Assembly (NCBI RefSeq): GCF_029714325.1
Contig: NZ_CP121666.1
Span: forward strand, 3,100,001-3,164,000
Direction: 5' to 3'
Source of the DNA: Bradyrhizobium sp. CB1717
GTDB taxonomy: Bacteria; Pseudomonadota; Alphaproteobacteria; Rhizobiales; Xanthobacteraceae
DNA: 64,000 nucleotides
The notes beneath the pieces were generated by a model. That model was not told the DNA's origin and made no database searches. It worked only from the letters and a program-made list of their open reading frames with translations. The translations under genes were made by a program, and so were the position numbers. Shown here in pieces: positions 9,434 to 19,340 of the stretch (positions are counted from its first letter, which is position 1; the number at the start of each line of letters is the position of its first letter).

Positions 9434-9526
9434 CACGGCAAGTCCCCATGCGTAGCACGCTTGGCGGCTTGATTGAACTTGGCCGCGCGAGAGGCTAAGG
9501 CATCGGCCTGAGTTCGGAGGAAACAC

Positions 9527-10345
9527 ATGACAACGCCCACGGCAGTGGCGCTGGAAGATGCCAAGGTCGCATTCCGGCTGGGGGACGGCCGGGTCTATAC
9601 GGCGGTGGAGAAGGCGCATCTTGCGGTCGCGCAGGGCGAGTTCGTCGCCATCGTCGGCCCGACCGGCTGCGGGAAATCGACGCTGCTCAATGTCGCCGCG
9701 GGCCTGCTCAAGCCGGCCGCCGGCAGCGTCAGGATATTCGACCTGCCGCTGACGGGGCTGAACCGGGAGGCCGGCTATTTGTTCCAGGCCGACGCGCTGT
9801 TCCCCTGGAAGACCGCGCTCGACAACGTCGCGATCGGGCTCGAGATCAAGGGCACGCCACGCAGCGAGTCGCTGCCGCAGGCGCAAAAATGGCTGACCTC
9901 CGTGGGCCTCGGCGCCTTCGCGAACCGTTATCCGCACATGCTCTCCGGCGGCCAGCGCAAGCGCGTGGCGCTGGCGCAGGTGCTGATCCGCGATCCCAAG
10001 ATCCTGCTGATGGACGAGCCGTTCGGGCCGCTCGATGCGCAGACGCGACAGGTCATGGGCAATCTGCTGCTCGACTTGTGGAACGCCGATCGCAAGGCCG
10101 TGCTGTTCGTGACCCATGATCTGGAAGAGGCAATCGCACTCGCCGACCGCGTCGTGATCATGTCGGCGGGGCCGTCCTCGCGCATCATCGGCGACTGGCG
10201 CGTCAGCTTGCCGCGCCCGCGCGACATCTTCGAGGTGCGCCTCGACAAGGAGTTCCATGCGCTCCATCGCGAGATCTGGAGCGTGCTGAAGGACGAGGTG
10301 ATGAAGGGCTACGCGCAGTCCACTCACGCGGTGGAGGCGGTCTGA
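9527..10345 (+). CDS. ABC transporter ATP-binding protein, nitrate/sulfonate/taurine (SsuB/TauB) type
   Basis: A 272-residue ATPase with Walker A GPTGCGKST (44-52), Q-loop in YLFQADALFPWKTALDN, signature LSGGQRKR, Walker B LLMDEPFGPLD and H-loop FVTHDLEEA. The sequence NREAGYLFQ..LFPW is typical of the SsuB/TauB/ThiZ subfamily. The start follows GGAGG with 7-bp spacing. It overlaps the permease by 1 bp (TGATG). The matching receptor is probably the gene at 11895, beyond a cupin gene on the other strand. Confidence 0.93.
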   Translation: MTTPTAVALEDAKVAFRLGDGRVYTAVEKAHLAVAQGEFVAIVGPTGCGKSTLLNVAAGLLKPAAGSVRIFDLPLTGLNREAGYLFQADALFPWKTALDNVAIGLEIKGTPRSESLPQAQKWLTSVGLGAFANRYPHMLSGGQRKRVALAQVLIRDPKILLMDEPFGPLDAQTRQVMGNLLLDLWNADRKAVLFVTHDLEEAIALADRVVIMSAGPSSRIIGDWRVSLPRPRDIFEVRLDKEFHALHREIWSVLKDEVMKGYAQSTHAVEAV

Positions 10346-11133
10346 TGTCGCGTCCGACGCTGTTTGCGCTGCAGGTCCTGGTCGCGGTCGTGTGCATCGT
10401 GCTGTGGCAGGTGCTGTCGACCGTCCCCGTGTTCGGCAAGATCCTGCTACCGCCGTTCTTTTTCTCCAATCCGCTCGACGTGTTCAGCCAGATCGTGAAA
10501 TGGTTCGCCTCCGGCGTGATCTGGAAGCATCTCGGCATCACGCTGGCGGAATCGATCCTCGCCTTCGTGATCGGATCGCTCGGCGGCGTGCTGGTCGGCT
10601 TCTGGTTTGCGCGCCAGCCGCTGGTCGCCGCGGTGTTCGACCCCTACGTCAAGATGGTCAACGCACTGCCGCGCGTGGTGCTGGCGCCGATCTTCGCGCT
10701 GTGGCTCGGGCTCGGCATCTGGTCCAAGGTCGCGCTCGGCGTGACGCTGGTGTTCTTCATCGTGTTCTTCAACGTCTATCAGGGCGTGAAGGAGGTCAGC
10801 CGCACGGTGCTCGACAACGGCCGCATGCTCGGCATGAGCGAGCGGCAGCTGATGCAGCACGTCTACTGGCCGTCGGCATTGTCGTGGATGTTCTCCTCGC
10901 TGCACACCTCGGTCGGCTTCGCCGTGGTCGGCGCGGTCGTCGGCGAATATCTGGGATCGGCCGCAGGGCTCGGCTATCTGATCCAGCAGGCCGAGGGCGT
11001 GTTCGACGTCGCCGGTGTGTTCGCCGGCATGTTCGTGCTGTCGGCCTTCGTCATCCTGATCGATTACGGCGTGACGCTGGTCGAGCGGCGCCTGCTGGTC
11101 TGGCGGCCGACGGCGGCGGATGGGCGGGGTTAG
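10345..11133 (+). CDS. ABC transporter permease, nitrate/sulfonate/taurine (SsuC/TauC) type
   Basis: A 262-residue inner-membrane protein with about six helices of the BPD_transp_1 family. The cytoplasmic EAA-like loop, which contacts the ATPase, is VSRTVLDNGRMLGMSERQLM. Other family marks are the ALPRVVLAPIFALWLGLG segment and a C-terminal YLIQQAEGVFDVAGVFAG stretch. Its first base is the last base of the ATPase stop, so the two are translationally coupled. The substrate is unknown; SsuC, TauC and pyrimidine-precursor importers all share this architecture. Confidence 0.93.
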   Translation: MSRPTLFALQVLVAVVCIVLWQVLSTVPVFGKILLPPFFFSNPLDVFSQIVKWFASGVIWKHLGITLAESILAFVIGSLGGVLVGFWFARQPLVAAVFDPYVKMVNALPRVVLAPIFALWLGLGIWSKVALGVTLVFFIVFFNVYQGVKEVSRTVLDNGRMLGMSERQLMQHVYWPSALSWMFSSLHTSVGFAVVGAVVGEYLGSAAGLGYLIQQAEGVFDVAGVFAGMFVLSAFVILIDYGVTLVERRLLVWRPTAADGRG

Positions 11134-11174
11134 GCGATGAAATTGGTTTCTGATTGCGAGCCACATGCTGGCTG

Positions 11175-11302
11175 CGCTCCCTCTCCCGCTTGCGGGGGAG
11201 GGTTGGGGTAGGGGTGCCTCCGCGGGCGAGAGCCCCCAAGAGGAGAGAACCCTCACCCGGCGCTTCGCGCCGACCTCTCCCGCAAGCGGGAGAGGTGAAG
11301 GC
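11175..11302. repeat. Intergenic palindromic repeat, family B, copy 1 (variant arms)
   Basis: Outer arms CTCTCCCGCTTGCGGGGGAG and CTCTCCCGCAAGCGGGAGAG, each nearly palindromic, flank a centre with CCGGCGCTTCGCGCC. The centre is shared with copies at 44139-44290 and 58691-58842, whose arms read CTTGTGGG instead of CTTGCGGG. It lies between convergent permease and cupin genes and may act as a bidirectional terminator. Confidence 0.75.
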
Positions 11303-11306
11303 GAGC

Positions 11307-11756
11307 TCAGTCCAGCAGCTTCGTATCATCCGGCGCCTGCGGCGGCGTCTTGATGGCGATCGCCTTGACCTGGCCGCTGATCGGCTTGGTACCGCCATGC
11401 GGCGTACCCTTCGGAATGATGACGAGGTCGCCCGGCTTGACCGTGACCTCCTTGTCGCCGAGCCAGATCGTTCCGGTCCCGTCCAGGATGTACTGGATCT
11501 CGTTGGTGTTGGGATGCATGTGCTTGGGCACATTGCCGACCTGGATCGAGATGGTGGCGCCGTCGGCGCTCGCGAACATTTTCGAGCGGAAGCCGACATT
11601 GTTGGCGGGGCCGAGCGCATCGCCCTCCATCTCGCCGGTGTGGATGAGCTGTGCGGTGATGTTCTCGGCGGCCAGCGCCGGCCGGAGCAACTGGTTTGCG
11701 CCGCATCCGGCGGCAAAGGCGGCGGCGAGCGACAGCCCGGCAACAAGGCGATTCAT
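11307..11756 (-). CDS. Secreted single-domain cupin protein
   Basis: A 149-residue protein with an N-terminal signal sequence (about 1-30, ending ALAAEN) and one cupin barrel. The metal ligands of the two cupin motifs are visible: His79, His81 and Glu86 in the stretch HMHPNTNEI, and His120 in PKGTPH. It is probably a periplasmic metal-binding sensor or enzyme such as a dioxygenase or isomerase. Cys18 in AAGCGAN could alternatively be a lipobox cysteine. It sits between an ABC permease and its likely receptor but on the opposite strand. The substrate is unknown. Confidence 0.82.
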   Translation of the reverse strand: MNRLVAGLSLAAAFAAGCGANQLLRPALAAENITAQLIHTGEMEGDALGPANNVGFRSKMFASADGATISIQVGNVPKHMHPNTNEIQYILDGTGTIWLGDKEVTVKPGDLVIIPKGTPHGGTKPISGQVKAIAIKTPPQAPDDTKLLD

Positions 11757-11894
11757 GGATCATTCTCCCCATCAGGAATTGTTCTTGTTCAGCCATGCTA
11801 TTGCGCCGAAGGGCCGATGGCCAGCCCACTTAGGCAGTGCTTCTCAAGCCAGTCCCGCTGCTTTATGGTGCCGCCGGCCGAACGGAGGAAACCA

Positions 11895-12920
11895 ATGAAG
11901 AACACGATTGCCAAGCTTGCCGGCGCGCTGCTCGCGCTGACGCTCACCACCTCGCTTGCCGCAGCCCAAAGCAAGGTCACCGTCGCGGTCGGCGGTGGGG
12001 CCTGCCTGTGCTACCTGCCGACGGTGCTGGCCAAGCAGCTCGGCGAGTACGAGAAGGCCGGCCTCAATGTCGAGCTGGTCGACCTCAAGGGCGGCTCGGA
12101 CGCGCTCAAGGCCGTGCTCGGCGGCAGCGCCGACGTCGTCTCCGGCTATTTCGACCATTGCGTCAACCTCGCCGCCAAGAAGCAGGAGCTGCAGGCCTTC
12201 GTGGTCTATGACCGCTATCCCGGTCTCGTGCTGGTAGTCGCGCCCTCGCGCACCAATGACATCAAGTCGGTCAAGGATCTCGCCGGCAAGAAGGTCGGCG
12301 TCAGTGCGCCCGGCTCCTCCACCGACTTCTTCCTCAAATATATGCTGAAGAAGAACGGGCTCGATCCCACCAGCGCGGCCGTGATCGGCGTCGGCCTCGG
12401 CGCCACCGCGGTCGCGGCGATGGAGCAGGGGCAGATCGATGCGGCCGTGATGCTCGATCCATCCGTGACCGTGCTCCAGGGCAGCCACAAGGATCTGCGT
12501 ATCCTCAGCGACACCCGCACCCAGAAGGATACGCTCGAGACGTTTGGCGGCGAATATCCTGGTGGCGCGCTGTACTCGACGGTGGCCTGGGTCAACGGCC
12601 ACGAGAAGGAGACGCAGGCGCTGACCAACGCGATCCTGGCGACGCTCGCCTGGATCCATTCGCACTCGCCCGAGGAGATCATGGCGAAGATGCCGGAGGA
12701 GATGGTCGGCAAGAACAAGGACCTCTATCTCGCCGCGCTGAAGAACACGATTCCGATGTTCTCCGAGACCGGCAAGATGGACCCGAAGGGTGCCGACGCC
12801 GTGCTTGCGGTGTTCAGCGTCGGCTCGCCCGAGGTGGCGAACGCCAAAATCGACGTCAGCAAGACCTTCACCAACAAATTCGTCGATCAGGCCAAGAAGA
12901 CCACGGGGAGCGCCAAATAG
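11895..12920 (+). CDS. ABC substrate-binding protein, NMT1/SsuA-like
   Basis: A 341-residue periplasmic receptor with a cleaved signal peptide (about 1-23, ending AAAQ). It has the PBP type-2 pattern of SsuA/THI5 proteins: an N-terminal YLPTVLAKQLGEYEKAGLNV segment, LKGGSDALKAVLGGSADVV, DLAGKKVGVSAPGSSTDFFL and an AMEQGQIDAAVMLDPSV hinge region. A Cys-Leu-Cys at residues 36-38, close to the expected binding cleft, is unusual. The start codon follows GGAGGAAACCA. It most likely serves the ATPase-permease pair at 9527-11133, from which it is separated by a repeat and the reverse-strand cupin. The ligand is not known. Confidence 0.9.
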   Translation: MKNTIAKLAGALLALTLTTSLAAAQSKVTVAVGGGACLCYLPTVLAKQLGEYEKAGLNVELVDLKGGSDALKAVLGGSADVVSGYFDHCVNLAAKKQELQAFVVYDRYPGLVLVVAPSRTNDIKSVKDLAGKKVGVSAPGSSTDFFLKYMLKKNGLDPTSAAVIGVGLGATAVAAMEQGQIDAAVMLDPSVTVLQGSHKDLRILSDTRTQKDTLETFGGEYPGGALYSTVAWVNGHEKETQALTNAILATLAWIHSHSPEEIMAKMPEEMVGKNKDLYLAALKNTIPMFSETGKMDPKGADAVLAVFSVGSPEVANAKIDVSKTFTNKFVDQAKKTTGSAK

Positions 12921-12948
12921 CTGACGCGAAGGCGTGGTACCAGGCGTC

Positions 12949-13656
12949 ATGACGTCACCACCGGTCATTCATCGCGTCACGACGCTTGATCTTGCAGTAC
13001 GGCCGATCGTCTGGTCGTTCGCGGAGGAACGGCGCGCCGAGATCGCGGCGCATTTCGCCGAGAAGCAGCGTGAGCGGCCGAAGATCTGGAACGGCCGCGT
13101 CCTGCTCGGGCGCGATGCCGTGTTCAGCGACGGCCATCTTGCCGCGACCTATTTCGAGACCGATTTCGCAAGCTTCCTCGCCTGGCGCGACTGGGGCTTT
13201 CCCGACAAGGCCGTGTTCAACGGCTTTGGCATGGGCGCGTTGCGCGCCTCCGACGGCGCCTTCGTCATGGGCGAGATGGCGCCCCACACCGCCAATGCGG
13301 GCCGCATCTATTTCCCCTCGGGCACACCGGATCTCGACGATGTCAGGGACGGCACGCTCGACATCCCCGGCAGCGTCGTCCGCGAACTCGGCGAGGAGAC
13401 CGGCCTGACCGCGGCCGACTACCGGGTCGAGCCGGGCTGGCATTGCGTCGTCACCGGTCCTTCGATTGCAATGCTGCAGGTCATCAACCTGGATGTGCCG
13501 GGCGATGTGGCCCGCGCCCGGATCGAAGCCAATCTTGCACGCGAGCCCGAGCCGGAACTGTCGGCCATTCATCTCGTGCGCGGGATGAGCGATCTCACGC
13601 CGGCCATGCCGCGATTTGTCACGGCCTTCGTCGAGCAGCAGTTCGCCTCGCGCTGA
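12949..13656 (+). CDS. Nudix-like hydrolase with a partial Nudix box
   Basis: A 235-residue protein. The second half of the Nudix signature is clear (RELGEETGL, residues 145-153), with the metal-binding REx2EE core. The first half is degenerate: Leu137 stands where the signature has Glu, and Asp131 where it has Gly. The segment before it (GRIYFPSGTPDLDD) looks like the start of the fold. Nudix enzymes cleave nucleoside diphosphates linked to another group. ATG 12949 is preferred; GTG 12934 is in frame. It lies 28 bp after the ABC receptor and could be co-transcribed with it. The substrate is unknown. Confidence 0.75.
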   Translation: MTSPPVIHRVTTLDLAVRPIVWSFAEERRAEIAAHFAEKQRERPKIWNGRVLLGRDAVFSDGHLAATYFETDFASFLAWRDWGFPDKAVFNGFGMGALRASDGAFVMGEMAPHTANAGRIYFPSGTPDLDDVRDGTLDIPGSVVRELGEETGLTAADYRVEPGWHCVVTGPSIAMLQVINLDVPGDVARARIEANLAREPEPELSAIHLVRGMSDLTPAMPRFVTAFVEQQFASR

Positions 13657-13665
13657 GCGCGAGGC

Positions 13666-13694
13666 TTGACATCGCCGCGCGCAGCCCATGTGAT
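13666..13694 (+). promoter_or_regulatory. Candidate sigma-70 promoter for the Liv-type operon
   Basis: TTGACA, a 17-bp spacer and TGTGAT (4 of 6 matches to TATAAT). It lies 57 bp before the receptor start codon at 13751, which has a GGGAGG ribosome site. Confidence 0.5.
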
Positions 13695-13750
13695 GGGCGA
13701 AAAAGCAAAAGCAAGAAGAATGCAATGCACAATCGTCCAGGGAGGTTTAG

Positions 13751-15061
13751 ATGCGCCTGCGCATGGCTGCCCGCTTGGTACGTGGGCTGGTGGTCGCGAT
13801 CGCCGCGACGGGCTTGGCGGCTTCGGCCGAAGCTCAAGAGAAAAAGATCAAGATCGGCGTCGTTTTCGACCTGACCGGGCCTCTCGCGGGCGGCGGCTCT
13901 GAGCTGAACTATGTCGGCACCAAGATCATCCTCGACCATTTCGCCAAGTCTGGCGTCGAGGGCTACAAGATCGAAGCGGTCTACGCCGACGCGCAGAGCA
14001 AGCCCGACATCGCCATCAATGAATCCGTTCGCCTGCTCGAGCAGGAGAAGGTCGACATGGTGCTCGGCTTCTTCTCCTCGGCGCAATGCGTGCCGGTGGC
14101 GGCCCGCGTCGAGCAGCTCAAGAAGTTCATGTGGATGACGACCTGCATCTCGTCGGCCGTGTTCAACGAGAAGGGCTACAAATACGTCTTCCGCCCGCAG
14201 GCGAGCGGCGACCAGTTCGGCATGATGACGATGGATTTCATCGCGCAGAATGCCAGCGCGAAGCTCGGCAAGGAGCCGAAGGACCTGCGGGTCGCCATCA
14301 TCCACGAGGACGGCGCCTATGGCGTCGATGTCTCCAAGGGGAACGAGGCCGGCGCGAAGAAGGCGGGCTTCAACGTCGTGCTGAAGGAAGGCTATTCGGC
14401 CACCGCGCCGGATTTGTCGGCGCTGGTGACCAAGCTGAAGCGCGCCAAGCCCGATGTGATCTTCCACACCGGTTACAATCCAGACATCACCTTGCTGCTG
14501 CGGCAGGCCCGCGAGCAGGGCCTGAAATTCGCTGCGCTGATGGGGCATGGCGCCGGCTATGGCGTCTACGAGAAGCTGAAGGAGGGCATGGGCGCGGATG
14601 CGACCTACATCTTCAACGCCGATCCGATCTCGATCTGGCTCTCCAATCAGAAGACCATGGATCCTAAACTTCCGCCGGTCATCAAGATGGTCGGCGAGGA
14701 GTTCGACAGGATCAAGCCCGGGGTCGCCATCCGCTCGGCACATGTCGGCATCGGCGCGTCAAACACCTATGTGTTCATGAGCGACGTGCTGCCGCGCGCG
14801 ATCAAGAAATATGGTGGGGTCGATCCCGACGCGCTGCGCAAGGCTGCGCTCGATACCGACATCCCCGAAGGCGGCACCATGCTCGGCTTCGGCGTCAAGT
14901 TCTACGGCGAGGGCACGCCGATGGCGGGCCAGAACGAGCGCTCGTTCCCGGTCGTGATCCAGTATCTCGACGACAAGTCCCATGTGGTGTGGCCCAAGAG
15001 TCAGGCGCAGCGCGAGGCCGTGCTGCCGCTGCCCAAGGGCACCACCTACAGCAACCAGTAG
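13751..15061 (+). CDS. ABC substrate-binding protein, branched-chain amino-acid (LivJ) type
   Basis: A 436-residue periplasmic receptor with a signal peptide (about 1-27, ending ASAEAQ). The mature part is a PBP type-1 fold: KIKIGVVFDLTGPLAGGGSEL, DAQSKPDIAINESVRLLEQEKVDMVLG and the typical EKGYKYVFRPQ. It is longer than classical LivJ (about 370 residues), as in the large family of Bradyrhizobium-type receptors that may bind amides, aromatic acids or amino acids. First gene of a tightly packed operon with two ATPases and two permeases. It shares clear segments with the receptor at 58867 (for example SATAPDLSALVTKLKRAK compared with SASAPDLSVLVTKIKRAK), so the two are paralogues. Confidence 0.94.
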   Translation: MRLRMAARLVRGLVVAIAATGLAASAEAQEKKIKIGVVFDLTGPLAGGGSELNYVGTKIILDHFAKSGVEGYKIEAVYADAQSKPDIAINESVRLLEQEKVDMVLGFFSSAQCVPVAARVEQLKKFMWMTTCISSAVFNEKGYKYVFRPQASGDQFGMMTMDFIAQNASAKLGKEPKDLRVAIIHEDGAYGVDVSKGNEAGAKKAGFNVVLKEGYSATAPDLSALVTKLKRAKPDVIFHTGYNPDITLLLRQAREQGLKFAALMGHGAGYGVYEKLKEGMGADATYIFNADPISIWLSNQKTMDPKLPPVIKMVGEEFDRIKPGVAIRSAHVGIGASNTYVFMSDVLPRAIKKYGGVDPDALRKAALDTDIPEGGTMLGFGVKFYGEGTPMAGQNERSFPVVIQYLDDKSHVVWPKSQAQREAVLPLPKGTTYSNQ

Positions 15062-15073
15062 CGGAGTGCTCCG

Positions 15074-15840
15074 GTGTTGGAAGTCAGCGGGCTGGTGAAG
15101 CGGTTTGGCGGCTTCACCGCCGTGAATAACGTGTCGTTCAGGGTCGACCAGGGCGAGATCCTCGGCCTGATCGGCCCCAACGGCTCGGGCAAGAGCACGA
15201 TCTTCAACATGCTCTCCGGCACGCTGGCCCCGACCTCCGGCTCGATCCTGTTTGCCGGCCACGAGATCGCGGGTCTCGCGCCGCACCGGATCATCAATGG
15301 CGGCATCGGGCGGACCTTCCAGATTCCGCGGCCGTTCCGTCGCCTCTCCATTTTCGAGAACGTCGCGCTCGCGGGCTTCTACGGCCAGGGCCGCCACAGC
15401 CGCGCCAGGGCCGCGGAGGCGGCCGAGCGCGCGCTGGCGATGGTCGGACTGCCGACCGATCGCCATGCCAGCGTCGATGGCCTCGGCGCTGCGGGGCTGA
15501 AGAAGCTCGAGCTTGCGAAGGCGCTCGCCACCTCGCCAAAGCTGCTGCTCGCCGACGAAAGCCTCGGCGGCCTCGACGAGGCCGAGATGGACCAGGCCGC
15601 CGACATGCTGCGCAACATCCGCGACGAGCTCGGCATCACCATCATCTGGGTAGAGCACATCATGGGCGTCCTGATGCGCGTCGTCGACCGCGTCATGGTG
15701 CTCGATCACGGCGAGAAGATCTCGGAAGGCCTGCCGAGCGCGGTCGCCGGCGACCCGCGTGTCATCGAGGTCTATCTCGGCACCGATGCCGAGACCACGC
15801 AGGCCGCGGCCGCCGAAGCGCGCCGCCGCGCGGGAGGCCA

Positions 15841-15844
<4 letters not shown>
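15074..15844 (+). CDS. ABC transporter ATP-binding protein, LivG type, with degenerate signature motif
   Basis: A 256-residue ATPase with a normal Walker A (GPNGSGKST, 34-42), LivG-specific GIGRTFQIPRPFRRLSIFEN segment and a switch His in IIWVEHIMG. The ABC signature is unusual: LGAAG (137-141) instead of LSGGQ or LPYGQ. The Walker B end reads ADES (160-163) rather than LDEP. The Walker B aspartate and catalytic glutamate are kept. The start is GTG 15074, 13 bp after the receptor stop. It overlaps LivF by 4 bp (ATGA). It would pair with LivF as a heterodimer. Confidence 0.9.
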
Positions 15845-16547
<703 letters not shown>

Positions 16548-16548
<1 letters not shown>

Positions 16549-17435
16549 TGGGCATGCAGGCGTTCCTGGACATTTTCGACATCTACCTGCTGGAGGCCGT
16601 CATCAACGGCATCCTGCTCGGCGGCGTGCTGGCGCTGCTCGCGCTCGGGCTCAATTTGATCTTCGGCGTCATCGACGTGACCTGGATCTGCTACGCCGAG
16701 CTGGTGATGATCGGCATGTACGCCATGTATTTCATGGTGCAGTATTACGGCGTCAGCTATTTCGTTTCCGCCCCGCTCACGATCCTGCTGGTCGCCGTGC
16801 TCGGCGCGGCGCTGCACTACCTCGTGATCGCGCCGCTGCTCACAGCACCTCCGATCAACCAGCTGCTGGCGACCGGCGGCGTGCTGTTCGTGCTGCAGAG
16901 CTTTGCCACCGTCGCCTTCGGCATCGACTTCCGCAATCTCGGCATCCGCCTGCCGGTGCTCGCCTTCGGCGACATGAATTTCAGCTACGCGCGACTGCTG
17001 TCCTTCGTGGCCGCGCTGGTCGGCATGGTCGCGGTCTATCTGTTCATGACCCGCACCTTCACCGGCACCGCGATCCGCGCCATCTCGCAGGACCGGCAGA
17101 TCATGGCGCTGATGGGCGTCGACACCAAGCGCATCTATCTCATCACCTCCGCGCTCGGCGGCGCGCTCGCCGGCCTCGCCGCCTGCCTGCTGGTGCTGCA
17201 ATACGACGTGCATCCCTTCGTCGGCCTCTCCTTCGGGCCGATCACCTTCCTGATCTGCGTGCTCGGGGGCCTCGGCAATTTCATCGGCGGCTTCATCGCG
17301 GCCTTTCTCTTCGCCGAGATCATCTCGCTCGGCGGCCTGTTCTCCGACCTCGAATGGGGCTATGTGCTCGCCTTCGCCTTCTTCATCGTGATGATGTTCA
17401 TCCGGCCCGCGGGCCTGCTTGCGAGGCGCCGATGA
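16548..17435 (+). CDS. ABC transporter permease, LivH type
   Basis: A 295-residue inner-membrane protein with about eight helices, matching LivH in length and in its opening segment AVINGILLGGVLALLALGLNLIFGVIDV. The ATPase-contact loop is GTAIRAISQDRQIMALMGVD. The start ATG 16548 overlaps the LivF stop by one base; ATG 16554, two codons later, is possible. The end overlaps the LivM-type start by 4 bp. Together with LivM it makes the pore for the 13751 receptor. Confidence 0.94.
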
Positions 17436-18451
17436 AGGGGCAGGGACGTCTGGCGGCATGGGGGATCGGGCTGGCGGCGCTGGTCGCGCTGCCCTTCGTC
17501 TATCGCGATCCCTATCATCTGCACATCCTGGTGCTGATCCTGATCTGGTCGTTCGCCTATACGTCATGGTCGATGATGGGGCGGTTCGGCCTCGTCTCGC
17601 TCGGACATGGCGGCTTCATGGGCATTGGCGCCTATGTCACCGCGCTGTTGTGGAATCATCTGGGACTGTCGCCCTGGATCGGCATTCCCATCAGCATGGC
17701 GGCGGCCGGCGCGCTGGCGATGATCGTCGGCTATCCCTGCTTCCGCTTCCGCATCACCGGGCATTATTTCGTGCTGGTGACGCTGGCGCTGTCAGGCATC
17801 GTGCTCCAGGTCATCACGGCGACGCGCGACTACACCGGCGGCTCGCTCGGCTACACCCCGAACCGCGCGTCCGGCAACAAGCTGCTGGCGCTGCAATTCG
17901 ACGACAAGATCACCTGGTACCTGATCGCGCTCGCGGTCTGGCTGTTCGGCATCGTGGTCTGGCATTGGGTCGACCGCAGCATGGCCCGCTATGCGCTGGA
18001 GGCGATCTCGGAGGACGAGGACGCCGCGGCCGCGGCCGGCGTCGACGTCACCGCCGAGAAGCTGAAGATCACGCTGCTCAGCGCGCTGATGACGGCGCTC
18101 GCCGGCGCGATCTACTGCCAGTACCAGATGTTCATCACCCCCGACACGGTCAGCGGCATCGCGGTGTCGCTGCAGATGGTGTTCGCGGCGATCGTCGGCG
18201 GCCTGTTCGTCTCGCTCGGTCCGACCGTCGGCGCCATCATCACCATCCTCCTGGCGGAAACCTTGCGCATCGGCTTCGGCACCAAGGCGGTCGGCTGGGA
18301 CAACCTCGTCTACGGCGTGCTGCTCGTGCTCTTCATCATATTCCTTCCCAAGGGCATCCTTGGTAGCTTGCTCGACCGATTGAAGCCGCAACGCAAGGTA
18401 TCCCGCGCTCATGAGCAAGAAGCCGTCCAAATCGCTCGCCCAGGAGCTTGA
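17432..18451 (+). CDS. ABC transporter permease, LivM type
   Basis: A 339-residue inner-membrane protein with the LivM marks MMGRFGLVSLGHGGFMGIGAY near the N-terminus and the contact loop ARYALEAISEDEDAAAAAGVDV. The start is ATG 17432 within an ATGA overlap with LivH. The C-terminus runs 41 bp into the following PPK2 gene, so its last residues (tail HEQEAVQIARPGA) share DNA with the kinase start in another frame. This overlap suggests coupled translation. Confidence 0.93.
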   Translation: MKGQGRLAAWGIGLAALVALPFVYRDPYHLHILVLILIWSFAYTSWSMMGRFGLVSLGHGGFMGIGAYVTALLWNHLGLSPWIGIPISMAAAGALAMIVGYPCFRFRITGHYFVLVTLALSGIVLQVITATRDYTGGSLGYTPNRASGNKLLALQFDDKITWYLIALAVWLFGIVVWHWVDRSMARYALEAISEDEDAAAAAGVDVTAEKLKITLLSALMTALAGAIYCQYQMFITPDTVSGIAVSLQMVFAAIVGGLFVSLGPTVGAIITILLAETLRIGFGTKAVGWDNLVYGVLLVLFIIFLPKGILGSLLDRLKPQRKVSRAHEQEAVQIARPGA

Positions 18452-19340
18452 CCGCTACATCACGCCATTCCGCTACGATGGCTCGGGCAAGTTTCACCTC
18501 AAGGCACACAAGACGAACGAGAAGGGCGATCTCGACAAGGAGAAGGCGCAGGCGATTCTCGACGCCAACAAGAAGCGGCTGATCGAGTTCCAGGAGAAGC
18601 TCTACGCCCAGGACCGCTGGTCCGTGCTGATCGTGTTCCAGGCGATGGACGCCGGCGGCAAGGATAGTGCGATCAAGGCGATCTTCGAGGGCATCAATCC
18701 GCAGGGCTGCGAAGTCACGGCGTTCAAGGCGCCGAGCAGCAAGGAGCTCGACCACGACTTCCTCTGGCGCCACGTCGTCGCGCTGCCCGAGCGTGGCCAT
18801 ATCGGCATCTTCAATCGCTCGCATTACGAGGAATGCCTGGTGACGCGCGTGCATCCGGAGATCCTCGCCAAGGAGAAGTTGCCGCCAAAGGTCGTCACCA
18901 AGAACATCTGGAAGGAGCGGTTCGAGGACATCTCCGCCTTCGAGCGCTATCTCTGCCGCAACGGCACCGTGGTGCTGAAGTTCTTCCTCAACGTCTCCAA
19001 GGACGAGCAGCGCGAGCGCTTCCTCGACCGCCTGGAGGATCCGGCCAAGCAGTGGAAGTTCTCGATGGACGACATCAAGGAGCGCGCGCTGTGGCCGCGC
19101 TACCAGGCGGTCTACCAGGACATCGTCCGCCACACGGCGACCGCCCATGCGCCCTGGTACGTGGTGCCCGCCGATCACAAATGGTTCGCCCGCGTCGTGA
19201 TCGGCTCGGTGATCAATGCCGCGCTGGAAAAGCTCGACCTGCGCTTTCCCCGTGCCGACAAGGCCTCCCTCGTAGAGTTCGAGCAGGTGCGCAAGGCGCT
19301 GGAGAAAGAGGAGACGGGAGGCAGGAAGAAAGCAAAGTGA
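18411..19340 (+). CDS. ppk2: Polyphosphate kinase 2 family protein (PPK2)
   Basis: A 309-residue cytoplasmic kinase that uses polyphosphate to phosphorylate nucleotides. The Walker A is MDAGGKDS (79-86) and the Walker B/lid region IGIFNRSHYE (131-140), followed by CLVTRVHPEIL. The length and the FNRSHYE motif fit the single-domain PPK2 group, which makes ADP or ATP from AMP/ADP, but the class cannot be fixed here. It starts inside the LivM-type gene (41-bp overlap) and ends in an overlap with the patatin gene (GTGA). The placement suggests it is co-expressed with the importer, perhaps to recharge nucleotides. Confidence 0.93.
   Translation: MSKKPSKSLAQELDRYITPFRYDGSGKFHLKAHKTNEKGDLDKEKAQAILDANKKRLIEFQEKLYAQDRWSVLIVFQAMDAGGKDSAIKAIFEGINPQGCEVTAFKAPSSKELDHDFLWRHVVALPERGHIGIFNRSHYEECLVTRVHPEILAKEKLPPKVVTKNIWKERFEDISAFERYLCRNGTVVLKFFLNVSKDEQRERFLDRLEDPAKQWKFSMDDIKERALWPRYQAVYQDIVRHTATAHAPWYVVPADHKWFARVVIGSVINAALEKLDLRFPRADKASLVEFEQVRKALEKEETGGRKKAK

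Noticed and set aside
8465..10327. 620-aa minus-strand frame including the osmoprotectant ATPase
   Set aside because: Only the part up to 9247 has ABC motifs; the rest is repeat DNA and the antisense of the plus-strand ATPase at 9527.
11154..11894. N-terminal extension of the NMT1-like receptor through the repeat and cupin region
   Set aside because: The extension translates repeat DNA and the cupin antisense; a good ribosome site and signal peptide mark ATG 11895.
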